DNA of 64,000 nt from Pedobacter ginsenosidimutans (GCF_001442625.1 NZ_LMZQ01000003.1:558001-622000); one strand, 5' to 3'. Counted from the stretch's first letter, positions 1-9,255 are shown. The notes: generated by a model not told the origin, from the sequence alone. Program-made: numbers and translations.

Positions 1-284
1 GTATTGCAAGGGCTGTATTGGCTAACCCACCAATCATGTTGTTGGATGAGGCCACTTCAGCCTTAGATACAGAATCTGAAAAATTAGTGCAGGATGCCTT
101 AAATAACCTGATGAAAAACCGCACCTCAATTGTAATTGCTCACCGTTTAAGTACGATACAACATGCCGATAAAATTGTGGTGATAGATAAAGGCTGTGTA
201 GTAGAAACTGGAAGCCACAATGAGCTAATGAACAAAAATGGTTTATATAGGCGCTTAATCGACATGCAGGCCTTTAACGACTAA
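1..284 (+). CDS. ABC transporter, C-terminal end of nucleotide-binding domain (partial)
   Basis: Only the last 94 codons lie in the window; the open frame runs in from the left edge (first full codon at base 3) and stops with TAA at 282-284. The visible part is the end of an ABC ATPase domain: Walker B with D-loop ([12 protein letters not shown]) and the H-loop (IVIAHRLST), then the usual tail ending in a short helix. The D-loop and tail resemble exporters that fuse membrane and ATPase domains (MsbA/peptide or lipid exporters), but the membrane part is not visible. It lies 8 bases upstream of a glycosyltransferase on the same strand, which suggests a role in exporting a glycolipid or polysaccharide precursor; that role is inference. 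Confidence 0.9.
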   Translation, partial: IARAVLANPPIMLLDEATSALDTESEKLVQDALNNLMKNRTSIVIAHRLSTIQHADKIVVIDKGCVVETGSHNELMNKNGLYRRLIDMQAFND

Positions 285-292
285 ATATTTAG

Positions 293-1456
293 ATGAGGAG
301 AGTATTATTTTTTATGCCTGATAATCCGCTAAAAAAAAATGCGGGTAACAGAACCAGGGCTTTAAGTATGTTAAGCTATTTTAAATCAAGAAATTTTGAA
401 ATTGATTTTGTAAGCGAGTATTTCACCGGAAAATGGAACGAAACAGATATTAAAGCATTTGAGCAAGCAGGCTTGGCCAGTAATACTTATGTAATTAAAA
501 AAAAACCATCTAAAAAAAACATATTCTATTATCTGCTTTTTTATAAACTGCCGAATTTTTTCTATCAAAATAAAGCTTGGTTCTTTCCGCTTCACTTTCC
601 TGAATTGGTCACCTTAAGGTTTAAGAGGGCTTTCAAAAAAATTCTAAAAAACAACGATTACGATTATATCTTTATTAATTATGCCAGTTGGGCTACATTG
701 GTAGAGGATAACCACTTTACAAAAAAATCGACAAAAGTAATTGATACACACGATTTTATAACGGCTCAACTTCAAAAAAAAGTTAATATTGGCCAATCTT
801 TTAAAGAAGAAATCAGAAGAATTTCCCTATTTGATATTGCTTTAGCGATTTCTGTCGAGGAACAGTATATCTTTAGTCAATTTTGTAAAAACAAGGTCGT
901 GTTAGCGCCAATGATGCTTGATAAACCACAAAATCTTCGTGATATTAATGAAAAATCATTTGATCTGATATATGTAGCTAGCGATAATGTACATAATCAA
1001 AAAGCTGCTCATTGGTTTTTTAACGAGGTATACCCATTATTACCAAATAACATACAGATATGCGTCATTGGGCAGATAAACGAGCATCTTTCAATAAAGG
1101 CCCCGAATGTTGTTTCCGTAAACTTTGCCGAAGATTTATCAATTTATTACCAAAATGCTAAAGTAGCGCTATGCCCTATGCTTACGGGTACTGGAACCAA
1201 GATAAAAGTAGTAGAAGCATTATCTTATGGCCTGCCCGTGGTATGTAACACAAGGGGAATTGATGGATTGATCAATAAAACCAATAATGGCTGTTTGGTT
1301 AGTGATGACCCCATTGAATTCGGAAATAATATCATACTACTATTAACAGACGAGTCGGAATATAAAAAACAGGCAGAAAATGCTTTAGATGCTTTTAGCA
1401 TCAATTATGAAAAGGAACACTGCTATAAAAATCTTGATAAATTATTTTTGAAATGA
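293..1456 (+). CDS. GT4-family glycosyltransferase
   Basis: A 387-residue protein with a GT-B fold pattern: an N-terminal segment beginning RRVLFFMPDNPLKKNAGNRTR, where a glycine/arginine-rich acceptor loop is expected, and a C-terminal nucleotide-sugar site with TGTKIKVVEALSYGLPVV, the E-x7-E-like motif typical of GT4 enzymes. It would transfer a sugar from a nucleotide donor to a growing glycan on the cytoplasmic side of the membrane. ATG start 8 bases after the ABC gene, and its stop overlaps the next start by 4 bases (ATGA), so the three genes are probably one transcript. The donor and acceptor sugars cannot be read from the sequence. Confidence 0.85.
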   Translation: MRRVLFFMPDNPLKKNAGNRTRALSMLSYFKSRNFEIDFVSEYFTGKWNETDIKAFEQAGLASNTYVIKKKPSKKNIFYYLLFYKLPNFFYQNKAWFFPLHFPELVTLRFKRAFKKILKNNDYDYIFINYASWATLVEDNHFTKKSTKVIDTHDFITAQLQKKVNIGQSFKEEIRRISLFDIALAISVEEQYIFSQFCKNKVVLAPMMLDKPQNLRDINEKSFDLIYVASDNVHNQKAAHWFFNEVYPLLPNNIQICVIGQINEHLSIKAPNVVSVNFAEDLSIYYQNAKVALCPMLTGTGTKIKVVEALSYGLPVVCNTRGIDGLINKTNNGCLVSDDPIEFGNNIILLLTDESEYKKQAENALDAFSINYEKEHCYKNLDKLFLK

Positions 1457-2403
1457 CCTTATTTTTTACTGTAGCAACCACAAATTATCTCCCTTTTGCT
1501 GTATCATTATTAGATTCGGTTAAAAAGTATCATCCAGATTTTGAATTCTGTATATGTCTTGCCGATTACATTACGGATGATGAAATAGAGCGTAATAACC
1601 TGATGAATAAATATCCGATTGTTCAACTTCATGAACTAGGTGTAGATGAATTTGATTTTATAACTCAAAATTATAACCCGATGCAATTGGCCAATTGTTC
1701 AAAGGTACTTTTTGCCAAATATTTTTTAGACCAAGTTCATATTAATCAAGTTATTTTTTGCGATTCTGATACGTTCTTTTTCGGACCTTTACCCAAAAGC
1801 ACAGTTAATGATCACGAAATAATACTAAGCCCACATTTTACACAGCCGCCCAGCATTGATATGAAACGTCAAGAGTTGGAGGTTTTAAATGCTGGTTTGT
1901 ATAACGGAGGTTTTTTTAAACTAAGAAAATCACCCCAAACGTTTAAATACCTTGCATGGTTACGCGAGCGTTCGGTTAAAGAATGTATATACGATTTTAA
2001 AAGGGGATATTATGGTGAGCAATTGTGGCTGAATCTTGTTCCTTTATACTTTAAAGAAACTTTTATAGAAAGAAATGAAGGCGTAAATGTAGCATATTGG
2101 AATTTACACGAACGAGAAATTTCAGAAGTAGACGGTTCTTTCTTTGTCAACAATATTACTCCACTTAGCTTTTTTCATTATAGTGGTTGGGATTACTTCG
2201 CACCTGAAGAAATTTCTAAATGGGCTTTATTTACATCAGAAATGCGCCCAGAGATTAAGCCTTTACTACTAAAATATCATGAAGCGCTTCAAGCCAACGA
2301 ATACGAACACTACATTAACAAGCCCAACTATTATACAAGTAAAAATAACTTAAATAAAAAATCGTTTTTTAGTACTTTAAAAAAGAAGTATTTTAAACGC
2401 TAA
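1453..2403 (+). CDS. GT8-like nucleotide-sugar glycosyltransferase
   Basis: 316 residues. The N-terminus (TLFFTVATTNYLPFAVSLLDSV) is a Rossmann-like start typical of GT-A enzymes that scan along a nucleotide sugar, and residues 103-110 read CDSDTFFF, a DxD metal-binding motif (D104, D106). The middle contains NAGLYNGGFF, which resembles the acceptor loop of GT8-type transferases, and the C-terminus is lysine-rich. Start overlaps the stop of the preceding GT4 gene (ATGA), indicating translational coupling. Function inferred as addition of one sugar of the surface glycan made by this cluster. The exact CAZy family is uncertain. Confidence 0.75.
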   Translation: MTLFFTVATTNYLPFAVSLLDSVKKYHPDFEFCICLADYITDDEIERNNLMNKYPIVQLHELGVDEFDFITQNYNPMQLANCSKVLFAKYFLDQVHINQVIFCDSDTFFFGPLPKSTVNDHEIILSPHFTQPPSIDMKRQELEVLNAGLYNGGFFKLRKSPQTFKYLAWLRERSVKECIYDFKRGYYGEQLWLNLVPLYFKETFIERNEGVNVAYWNLHEREISEVDGSFFVNNITPLSFFHYSGWDYFAPEEISKWALFTSEMRPEIKPLLLKYHEALQANEYEHYINKPNYYTSKNNLNKKSFFSTLKKKYFKR

Positions 2404-2445
2404 AAGATTTTAATTAGGCTATAAAGTTTTTTGAATCGTATTTTT

Positions 2446-3555
2446 TTAAGTCATTTCATCTAAGATATCCTCTAAAATTGCAACTTGTTTTTTTACTTCG
2501 TACCCAAGTGCCTGTCTTTTAATTTCTTCTTTATTAAAAGCTAAAGGATTACTTTCAATCTCCTTCATTGCATAAGCCAAATCCTCAATTCTCCAAGAGT
2601 TAATAACTCTACCAGTATGTGGATATACAAATTCACTAATCCCTCCAGAGTTAAATCCTACAATTGGTTTGCCTAAAGCAGCGGCCTCTAGCATTACCAA
2701 TGGGAACGAATCTTCTCTTGACAGCAACAGGAAAGCATCAGCCGAGTTAAGATAATTATAATATTCCTCTCGCTGAACACCTAAAAACTTAACCCTACCG
2801 GGGAAATTAATATGTAAAGCTTTCTCTGTGTAATAATATAAGCCAGTATATTCATCGCCTCCAATCCAAATAAACTTAAAATTTTGAGGGACTACTTTAA
2901 GCAAAGTAACTAAAAAATCAATCCCTTTTATTAAAGATGTTTTTCCTGAAATTGCCCATACAAAATCATCACTGCTAAAACCAATAGCTGCTTTTACTTC
3001 TGGAGCTAATTTAGTGTAGGTTATTTTATCAGTATCAATAAAACCATATAATAGTTTCACATCTGTTCTCCCCATATCCCTTATCTTATTACACACAGCT
3101 TCAGAACAACCAATAAGGATTGATGAATAGTTGATAATTCTCTTTAAATCATTATATGTAATGAAATTATAAGCTATTGTTAGTTCATGCACATGTGTTA
3201 TAATTTTAACCCCTAGTTTTTGTGCTATTTCGTAAACCTCAGGGATTATTATAGTATTAACATACCAAAAATCAACATTATTCTTTTTATGAATTTGTTT
3301 TAACTGATATTCTAGTGGATTAACCTTGAAGGCCTTTAAAATTGCTCTGAATGCCTTTCGAAATAAATTTTTACTCTTTTTGTATGGTAAAAAGTATTTA
3401 ATATGCGTGGGCAAAACATCTATAAAATCTCCTCTTTCTTTACAGAATATTAAAGGGGTAAACTTATTTTTATTTAGATGATTTAAGGAATACCACAAAA
3501 GCATTTCTGAACCTCCCCTACCTAAATTTTGTGTTATAAATAATATTCTTTTCAT
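2446..3555 (-). CDS. GT4-family glycosyltransferase
   Basis: 369 residues when started at the ATG at 3555, giving MKRILFITQNLGRGGSEMLL. This is the classic GT4 N-terminus with a GGSE acceptor loop; an upstream in-frame TTG at 3609 would add 18 residues unlike any GT4 start, so I rejected it. The C-terminal donor site is seen as EDSFPLVMLEAAALGKPIV with the two glutamates, followed by GGISEFV. It runs opposite to its neighbours, with divergent upstream DNA toward the fucosyltransferase gene. Role inferred as retaining glycosyltransferase for surface polysaccharide. The lone antiparallel orientation in the middle of the cluster suggests assembly of the locus by gene exchange. Confidence 0.85.
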   Translation of the reverse strand: MKRILFITQNLGRGGSEMLLWYSLNHLNKNKFTPLIFCKERGDFIDVLPTHIKYFLPYKKSKNLFRKAFRAILKAFKVNPLEYQLKQIHKKNNVDFWYVNTIIIPEVYEIAQKLGVKIITHVHELTIAYNFITYNDLKRIINYSSILIGCSEAVCNKIRDMGRTDVKLLYGFIDTDKITYTKLAPEVKAAIGFSSDDFVWAISGKTSLIKGIDFLVTLLKVVPQNFKFIWIGGDEYTGLYYYTEKALHINFPGRVKFLGVQREEYYNYLNSADAFLLLSREDSFPLVMLEAAALGKPIVGFNSGGISEFVYPHTGRVINSWRIEDLAYAMKEIESNPLAFNKEEIKRQALGYEVKKQVAILEDILDEMT

Positions 3556-3759
3556 AACAGAATAATCAATTGAATAAAAAAACCTATTAATTTGTGTAAT
3601 TCTACTCAAGACGCAAAATAAAGAATAAATAGTTTAAAAAATTTTATTTTGTCTTATTTAGATTATTTTATTTCTCTTTCGTGGTATCTTCGCGATTTAA
3701 TAAATTCATCTTTCAGACTAAAAAATGTTATTTTATTCGAAAACAATTAATGCTTATTA

Positions 3760-4614
3760 ATGAAAATTGTAAAATTATTGGGTGGCTTAGGCAATCAAAT
3801 GTTTCAATATGCTTTCTACAGGTCGTTACAAAATAAGGGCATCAGTGTTTATGCAGATTTATCTGATTTTGATGAGTATCCTTTACATAATGGTTATGAA
3901 TTGGAAAGAATTTTTAACTTAAAAGTAAAAAAACCAAGTAAATTTCTTTTAAACCTATTTAGGCCCAATCAAACCAAATGGATATTTAGAAAACTGAAAA
4001 GAATTTTAAACTTAAAAAACACATACAGGGTAGAAGAAAATGAATTTATGTTCGATGCCTCTTTTTTCAACAATGCCAATAAGTATTATTTTGGGTACTG
4101 GCAAAATGAAGAATATTTTCACGATATAGCAGAGAAAATAAAACATGATTTTAAATTTCCTAAAATTGCAGGTACAGAAAACCAAACCGTTCTGCAACAA
4201 ATTGTAGATACGGAAAGTGTAGCTATCCACGTAAGAAGAGGTGATTATTTAAAGGATCCTTTATTCGGCGGTATTTGCACCCTGGATTATTATGAACAAG
4301 CCATATTGAGCTTAAATTCAAAGATTAAAGATGCTCAATTCTTTGTTTTTTCGGATGATATGGCTTGGTGCAGACAAAACCTTAACCTTAAGAAAGCAAC
4401 ATACATCGATTGGAACAAAGGGAATAATAGCTATATAGACATGCAACTGATGAGTAACTGTAAACATAATATCATTGCAAACAGCAGCTTTAGCTGGTGG
4501 GGCGCATGGCTAAATAACAATAACAACAAGGTAATTATTGCTCCAAAAAAATGGATAGCTAACCTAACACCTAATGATTGCAATATCTGCCCTAAAACTT
4601 GGATTAAGATATGA
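3760..4614 (+). CDS. Alpha-1,2-fucosyltransferase-like protein (GT11)
   Basis: 284 residues with all hallmarks of GT11: N-terminal KLLGGLGNQMFQYAFYRSL, the GDP-fucose-binding HVRRGDY at 157-163, and the C-terminal NSSFSWWGAWL. Members move L-fucose from GDP-fucose to galactose in O-antigens or capsules. The length is normal. ATG start at 3760; the stop overlaps the start of the next gene (ATGA at 4611). In its context this gene suggests that the surface glycan contains fucose, although no GDP-fucose synthesis genes are in the window. Family assignment is firm, the precise linkage is inferred. Confidence 0.9.
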   Translation: MKIVKLLGGLGNQMFQYAFYRSLQNKGISVYADLSDFDEYPLHNGYELERIFNLKVKKPSKFLLNLFRPNQTKWIFRKLKRILNLKNTYRVEENEFMFDASFFNNANKYYFGYWQNEEYFHDIAEKIKHDFKFPKIAGTENQTVLQQIVDTESVAIHVRRGDYLKDPLFGGICTLDYYEQAILSLNSKIKDAQFFVFSDDMAWCRQNLNLKKATYIDWNKGNNSYIDMQLMSNCKHNIIANSSFSWWGAWLNNNNNKVIIAPKKWIANLTPNDCNICPKTWIKI

Positions 4615-5618
4615 AAAAGCCTAAGATAACGGTATTTATGGCGGCATATAATACTTCTGGTTTCATAGAAGAATCCATCTTAAGTATTTTAAACCAAACA
4701 TTTATAGATTTTGAACTTCTTATTATAGACGATGGATCAACAGATAACACAGCATTGATAGTCAAAACATTTAACGATACCAGGATTCGCTTTATACAAA
4801 ATAATGGTAATAAAGGACTACCATTTACAAGAAATAGGCTCCTCGAACTAGCGAGGGGTGAGTACATTGCAATTCTGGATAGTGATGATATTGCTTATCC
4901 CGAAAGACTGGGGCTACAGTTAAACTTTTTTTCTTCAAATCCGGAAGTTGCGCTATGCGGAGGACATGGTAAAATTATTGATAAAAATGGAGTCGAATCA
5001 GAAAAAAAAATAATTGTACCCACGGGCGATTCGATAGGCATGCAGATGTTATTTGGGAATCCTTTCATAAATTCGAGTACGATGTTTAAAACTGAAATTT
5101 TTCGAGAACTTAATGGCTATAGAGATTTTGCATTAGCAGAAGATTATGATCTTTTTACCCGGATTTCAGAAAGACATAAAGTAGCAAATATTGATGCCTT
5201 TTTGGTTAAGTATCGGATACATGGCGAAAATATAACATTAAAAAGATCGGAGGATCAGAAAAAAAACGAACTGAAAATTCTTAAAAATATGCAAGGTAAC
5301 TTGGGAATGTCGTTTAACATAAACAATTTAAATCGACACGAGGAATTATTTACTAATAATTTAAATGAAGCCCATTTTCAGGGATACTTCGAATTATTAG
5401 TCTCGATGAAAATTGCAAACACAAAATCAAAGAGATTTGATATCATTAAAATGAACCAATTTTTATTTAATAAGTGGTATGAAATACTACGATTAAAAAA
5501 ATCCAATACTAAGGCATTAAATTGGTTTTTCAAAAAAGAATTATACGACAGGGAGTTTTTTAACTTTAAGCAATTCAGGAAAATATTTAAAATTAGTCTT
5601 AGAGGATTGATTAATTAA
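4611..5618 (+). CDS. GT2-family glycosyltransferase
   Basis: 335 residues with a GT-A domain at the N-terminus: KITVFMAAYNTSGFIEESI, then DDGSTDN at 40-46 and the metal-binding LDSDD at 89-93, followed by a family-typical EDYDLFTRI acceptor segment near residue 180. The C-terminal 120 residues are helical and lysine/asparagine-rich with no domain I recognise. It starts inside the fucosyltransferase stop codon (ATGA), so the two are co-translated. Its own stop overlaps the end of the convergent acyltransferase gene by 4 bases. Likely an inverting transferase of the same surface glycan. Confidence 0.88.
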   Translation: MKKPKITVFMAAYNTSGFIEESILSILNQTFIDFELLIIDDGSTDNTALIVKTFNDTRIRFIQNNGNKGLPFTRNRLLELARGEYIAILDSDDIAYPERLGLQLNFFSSNPEVALCGGHGKIIDKNGVESEKKIIVPTGDSIGMQMLFGNPFINSSTMFKTEIFRELNGYRDFALAEDYDLFTRISERHKVANIDAFLVKYRIHGENITLKRSEDQKKNELKILKNMQGNLGMSFNINNLNRHEELFTNNLNEAHFQGYFELLVSMKIANTKSKRFDIIKMNQFLFNKWYEILRLKKSNTKALNWFFKKELYDREFFNFKQFRKIFKISLRGLIN

Positions 5619-6706
5619 TTCCCTACCATCCACTTCATTTTTGTTTTACCGATAGCTTTAGTCAAGAAAAAACTTATACTATAGACAACTAAAAATCTAA
5701 ACAGCAGTATTCCGGTATTTTGCCACACGTTAAACTCAAGAAAATTCAACTCTAAAGGTTGAAAAATTAAGGGGAGCCCTCTGCCAATAATGATCACATG
5801 TATTAGATAAATACCGAATGTGGTTTCTCTCGGTCGTAAATTTCGCTGTAACCAGTTTAAGCTGCCAACTTTCAACAATAGCACAAACATAATTAAAGAA
5901 TATATGATATTACTCAAACGCAAGGTATTGTATGCATCTTTGATCCCAATGCTATTAAGGTAGGTAGATTCTCCAACAGCTAAGCAAAAGGAAACAAGCG
6001 CTAAAGTTATGATTATAAACCACGAAGCGGCTTTAATCATACCCATTACCTTATCATAGTATTCGTTAAAATAAACGCCAAGCCATAAATAAAATATAAA
6101 ACCAAAAATAGCTGTAGTATGCGTAGTAGCAATCCAGCCCTCATAGATATTTAAGCTATAAAATAACGAAAACAAAGCTAAAGCTACACCAAACCAAACA
6201 TTATACAAATATTTTTTAAACAGTAATAAAACCGTAATACAGATTAGAAAATTAAGAATGAACCAATACGGGCTGATGAGTACAAGCTGTGTAAAGGTTT
6301 CATAAAGATATAGGAAAAAATTACTCCCTACCAGGCCCATAGCGCTTCCTCTGCTGTGAGCAATGAAACGATCTAAAATCCCTAACATAATTAAAATAAA
6401 TATCCAAAATAACCACGGCCCGATGGTTTTCTTAAATCTGTTTTTCAAATATTGAAAAGGTGTATATTCATCAAACTTATGGTTAATTAAAAAACCACCA
6501 ATTAGAAAAAAAGCTATTGTACTAAATTTAAAAGATTGTATAATACAACTCTCAATAATGTTTTCGAACTGCCTGCTATAGTGATTTGGAGAAACAACCC
6601 CGCAATGCTCAATAATAATACCGATCATAGAAATGCATCTGATTGAATCGACAAAAGAAAAATTCTTTGTTTTAGGTTTTGTTACTTTTATTGACTCGGC
6701 GTTCAT
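5615..6706 (-). CDS. Acyltransferase family 3 (OafA/WbbJ-type membrane O-acyltransferase)
   Basis: 363 residues, mostly transmembrane helices (about ten), opening with SFVDSIRCISMIGIIIEHCG: the family-3 signature with a conserved histidine (EHCG) near residue 40. These enzymes attach acetyl or other acyl groups to sugars of O-antigen, capsule or exopolysaccharide at the inner membrane. ATG start at 6706. It converges on and overlaps the GT2 gene by 4 bases, so the pair cannot have a terminator between them. Substrate inferred from the surrounding glycosyltransferases. Confidence 0.85.
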   Translation of the reverse strand: MNAESIKVTKPKTKNFSFVDSIRCISMIGIIIEHCGVVSPNHYSRQFENIIESCIIQSFKFSTIAFFLIGGFLINHKFDEYTPFQYLKNRFKKTIGPWLFWIFILIMLGILDRFIAHSRGSAMGLVGSNFFLYLYETFTQLVLISPYWFILNFLICITVLLLFKKYLYNVWFGVALALFSLFYSLNIYEGWIATTHTTAIFGFIFYLWLGVYFNEYYDKVMGMIKAASWFIIITLALVSFCLAVGESTYLNSIGIKDAYNTLRLSNIIYSLIMFVLLLKVGSLNWLQRNLRPRETTFGIYLIHVIIIGRGLPLIFQPLELNFLEFNVWQNTGILLFRFLVVYSISFFLTKAIGKTKMKWMVGN

Positions 6707-6931
6707 TGAATTCTTTTAAATTGTTTGCGAATATCCACAAAAAATGATCTTATATAAAAAATCAATTGTGTTTTAACATCTGTGTATAAAGAATATTACG
6801 CGTATATTAAATCATTATCAAACCGGCAAGATCACGAAAACATGCCATAATCTTACAGAAACTAACTAGGCGCTGTTAAAAGATTTCGTTAAATAATTAT
6901 CTTATCTTAGTTACTCTAATAATTAAACTTT

Positions 6932-7678
6932 GTGATTAAAAAAATAAGAAAAATATTTTCGCGGGAAAATTCCAATATTATAAAATTCAAAACAGAATTT
7001 AAGCAACTGCTTGATCTGGAAAAGCGTTCAACAAAACGTTTTTCTTTGGAGGAAGAAAATCTTTATCCATGTTTATCAGATAGTACAGCACAAACAGGCT
7101 TCGACAGGCACTATGTTTATCACCCTGCCTGGGCAACAAGAATCATCATAAATAATGCACCTGCCAATCATATAGATATCTCGTCTACGCTGCATTTCTG
7201 TTCTATGCTCTCCGCAATTTTACCTGTTGAGTTTTATGATTACCGCCCAGCAAAATTAGAATTACCAAATTTGAAATCGTTGCCTGGCGATTTGATGAAT
7301 CTTCCTTTCGAATCAAATTCAATAGAATCATTATCATGTATGCATACAGTAGAGCATGTAGGGTTAGGTAGATATGGTGATCCGTTGGATTACGATGCGG
7401 ATATTAAAGCCGTAAAAGAATTGACTCGGGTATTAGCAATTGGTGGCAATTTGTTATTCGTTGTTCCTCTAGGGGCAAAAGATGTCATCTGTTTTAATGC
7501 GCATCGCATTTATTCAAAGGATCAGGTTTTAAATTTGTTTTCAGATCTGGAACTTAAAGAATTCACATTAATACCTGAAGATGAAGCAGACGGCGGGTTA
7601 GTGGTTAATCCATCAAACGAATTACTTAAAAAACAGTTTTATGGCTGTGGCTGCTTTTGGTTTACTAAAGTTAAATAA
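6932..7678 (+). CDS. DUF268-type, methyltransferase-like protein
   Basis: 248 residues. The pattern YHPAWATRII...HIDISSTLHFCSM...LPFESNSIESLSCMHTVEHVGLGRYGDPL matches the DUF268 family, a group found in polysaccharide loci with a Rossmann-like core resembling SAM methyltransferases (the HTVEHVGLGRYG stretch corresponds to the post-motif II/III region). No clear SAM-binding GxGxG is visible, so activity is unproven. I chose the GTG at 6932 because no ATG lies in frame upstream and the protein begins with a normal basic segment (IKKIRKIFSRE). It ends the glycosylation cluster and is followed by a strong hairpin terminator. Confidence 0.7.
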   Translation: MIKKIRKIFSRENSNIIKFKTEFKQLLDLEKRSTKRFSLEEENLYPCLSDSTAQTGFDRHYVYHPAWATRIIINNAPANHIDISSTLHFCSMLSAILPVEFYDYRPAKLELPNLKSLPGDLMNLPFESNSIESLSCMHTVEHVGLGRYGDPLDYDADIKAVKELTRVLAIGGNLLFVVPLGAKDVICFNAHRIYSKDQVLNLFSDLELKEFTLIPEDEADGGLVVNPSNELLKKQFYGCGCFWFTKVK

Positions 7679-7693
7679 CCTCCCATTATGTAA

Positions 7694-7726
7694 AAAAGAG
7701 CCTCAATTTATTATTGAAGCTCTTTT
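7694..7726. terminator. Bidirectional intrinsic terminator
   Basis: Stem AAAAGAGC (7694-7701) pairs with GCTCTTTT (7719-7726), extended by TCAAT/ATTGA inside (one mismatch). It is A-rich on one side and T-rich on the other, so it can act on both strands between the convergent DUF268 and ATPase genes. Confidence 0.8.
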
Positions 7727-7847
7727 AATATTTATATATGTAAACATTACAGTTTATGAAGCTGAGACATACCAAAATAGTTTCTCTCTAACAAAAGGCA
7801 TCGATATTTTTAATGCCGATAAGTTGGTTTATCTTCTCATCAACAAG

Positions 7848-9086
7848 CTATAACCTGATAGCCTCTATTGAATCATTTTTTGTAAGTATCTTACAAACAC
7901 ATTCTAAATCAAAATCAGGATATGCCTCTACAAATTTTTTATACTTGGTTGGCTTAAACTGAACATCATTATATTTCACCTCGTAAGCAATTCCTTTGTT
8001 TAAGTGTTTTTCTACAATAAAATCTACCTCATTACCATCAGCAGTTCGCCAAAAGTGCAGATTATCTATATCAAATAACTGCCTTAACCTACAATAGACA
8101 TAATTTTCTAACAATTCTCCTTTGTCTGCCCTATCGTTCAGTTTAGAAAAGTTATTTAACAATACATTACGCAGACCATTATCATTAAAATAGATCTTTG
8201 GCATTTTGGTTAATTCTTTGCGTACATTGCCATAAAATGGAGACAGTAATTGTACAATAAAGGTTTTCTGCATTAAATAAATGTAGTTTTCTACCGTGGC
8301 ACTGGCCATTTGCAAGGTATTTCCCAGCTCATGATTATTCAGCAGATTGCCTGTTTGATCGGCCAATAATCTTGCTAGCTGAAAAAACTTTAATTCTTCT
8401 TTAATGCCCGCTTCTAAAGCATCCTTTTTCATGTAGCTATTTACAAGTTCTTTAAGCATTTCCTGCTTTTCCTGTTCAGTATCAGCCAAAACTACAGCAG
8501 GATAACCGCCATAAACTAAATATTCGTCAAAAAGTGAATTTATACGGTTACGTTGAAGCCCCTGATATGTAACCCTTTTCTTCATCTGCTCCCAATCTGC
8601 AATTAAATTATCCTCCCCTTTAAAGTGCAGGAACTCATCGAAAGCCAAAGGAAAAAATTCAAATACCTTTTTTCTTCCCGCTAAACTATCCTTAAAGCTT
8701 TTATCAATGTAAAATGCACTACTCCCTGTTGCAATAATTTTTAATTTTGGGGCATACTTATCATACAAAAGTTTTAAAAAATTACTGGGATCTTTTGCAT
8801 ATTGAACTTCGTCAATAATAATATATAATCTTTTATCTGCAGGAACATCAGCTGGTAATAATGTATAATTAAAGATATTTTCAGCATGATGATTTACAGC
8901 TTCTAAAATAGCAGGATCTTCAAAAGTCAGAAAATAAACCAATTCATTAGCTTGATTTAACTGTTCAGCCAATTGTTTAACCAGTGTGGTTTTACCGATC
9001 TGTCTTGGACCTATCACGATAGTATGCTGAGGCTTACCCAAATGGTCTTTTAAAGATTTTAGCGCTCCTGATCTTTCCATAATCAT
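7848..9086 (-). CDS. AAA-family ATPase with DUF4143 C-terminal domain
   Basis: 412 residues from the ATG at 9086 (a second ATG at 9080 gives MERSGALKSL and is equally possible; an upstream TTG at 9119 would precede the likely transcription start). Walker A is GPRQIGKTTL near residue 26-35, Walker B IIIDEVQY near 100, followed by sensor ATGSSAFYID. The C-terminal half (about 200-400) carries the DUF4143 pattern, ending with the nuclease-like HFWRTADGNEVDFIVE and an EVKYND motif. Such ATPases are widespread, often single genes that come and go between strains; their cellular role is not established. Preceded by a promoter that overlaps two tandem palindromes, suggesting tight or auto-regulation. 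Confidence 0.88.
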   Translation of the reverse strand: MIMERSGALKSLKDHLGKPQHTIVIGPRQIGKTTLVKQLAEQLNQANELVYFLTFEDPAILEAVNHHAENIFNYTLLPADVPADKRLYIIIDEVQYAKDPSNFLKLLYDKYAPKLKIIATGSSAFYIDKSFKDSLAGRKKVFEFFPLAFDEFLHFKGEDNLIADWEQMKKRVTYQGLQRNRINSLFDEYLVYGGYPAVVLADTEQEKQEMLKELVNSYMKKDALEAGIKEELKFFQLARLLADQTGNLLNNHELGNTLQMASATVENYIYLMQKTFIVQLLSPFYGNVRKELTKMPKIYFNDNGLRNVLLNNFSKLNDRADKGELLENYVYCRLRQLFDIDNLHFWRTADGNEVDFIVEKHLNKGIAYEVKYNDVQFKPTKYKKFVEAYPDFDLECVCKILTKNDSIEAIRL

Positions 9087-9099
9087 CAATATCAAAAGA

Positions 9100-9133
9100 C
9101 AAATATATGATATTTTCAAGATTGAAACTCAAA
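9100..9133 (-). promoter_or_regulatory. Bacteroidota-type promoter of the ATPase gene
   Basis: Read on the minus strand: TTTG at 9133-9130 and TATATTTG at 9107-9100, 22 bases apart, matching the TTG-N17-23-TAnnTTTG pattern. Predicted transcription start is about 9096, some 10-16 bases before the ATG at 9086 or 9080. The TTTG element lies within the first palindrome. Confidence 0.6.
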
Positions 9134-9182
9134 ATTATCCGATAATTTTAAGATTGAAACTCAAAATTATCCGATAATTTTA
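9119..9182. repeat. Two tandem 32-bp repeats, each holding a 19-bp palindrome
   Basis: The 32-base unit starting agattgaaactc is repeated exactly (9119-9150, 9151-9182). Each unit contains AAAATTATC-C-GATAATTTT (9131-9149 and 9163-9181), a perfect inverted repeat around a single C. The spacing of 32 bp is three helical turns, so both sites face the same side of the DNA. The first overlaps the ATPase promoter, as expected for a repressor operator; no regulator is identified. Confidence 0.8.
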
Positions 9183-9202
9183 AGGTTAAAATATTACAGA
9201 CA

Positions 9203-9233
9203 CAAAAAAAGTGGCCTTTTTAGGAGGCCACTT
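9203..9233 (-). terminator. Intrinsic terminator of infB
   Basis: AAGTGGCCT (9209-9217) pairs with AGGCCACTT (9225-9233). On the minus strand the stem is followed by a run of seven U (A-run at 9204-9210), 23 bases past the infB stop codon. Confidence 0.85.
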
Positions 9234-9255
9234 AATTTTATAACGTTCTGTATAC

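Noticed and set aside
3648..3692. Promoter of the fucosyltransferase gene
   Set aside because: TTTG and TATCTTCG are 33 bases apart, well outside the usual spacing.
7641..7853. 70-codon frame after the DUF268 gene
   Set aside because: It runs through the terminator hairpin and overlaps the DUF268 end; no protein family match.
9119..9182. Short tandem repeats as a CRISPR array
   Set aside because: The two units are directly joined without distinct spacers, and no cas genes are near.
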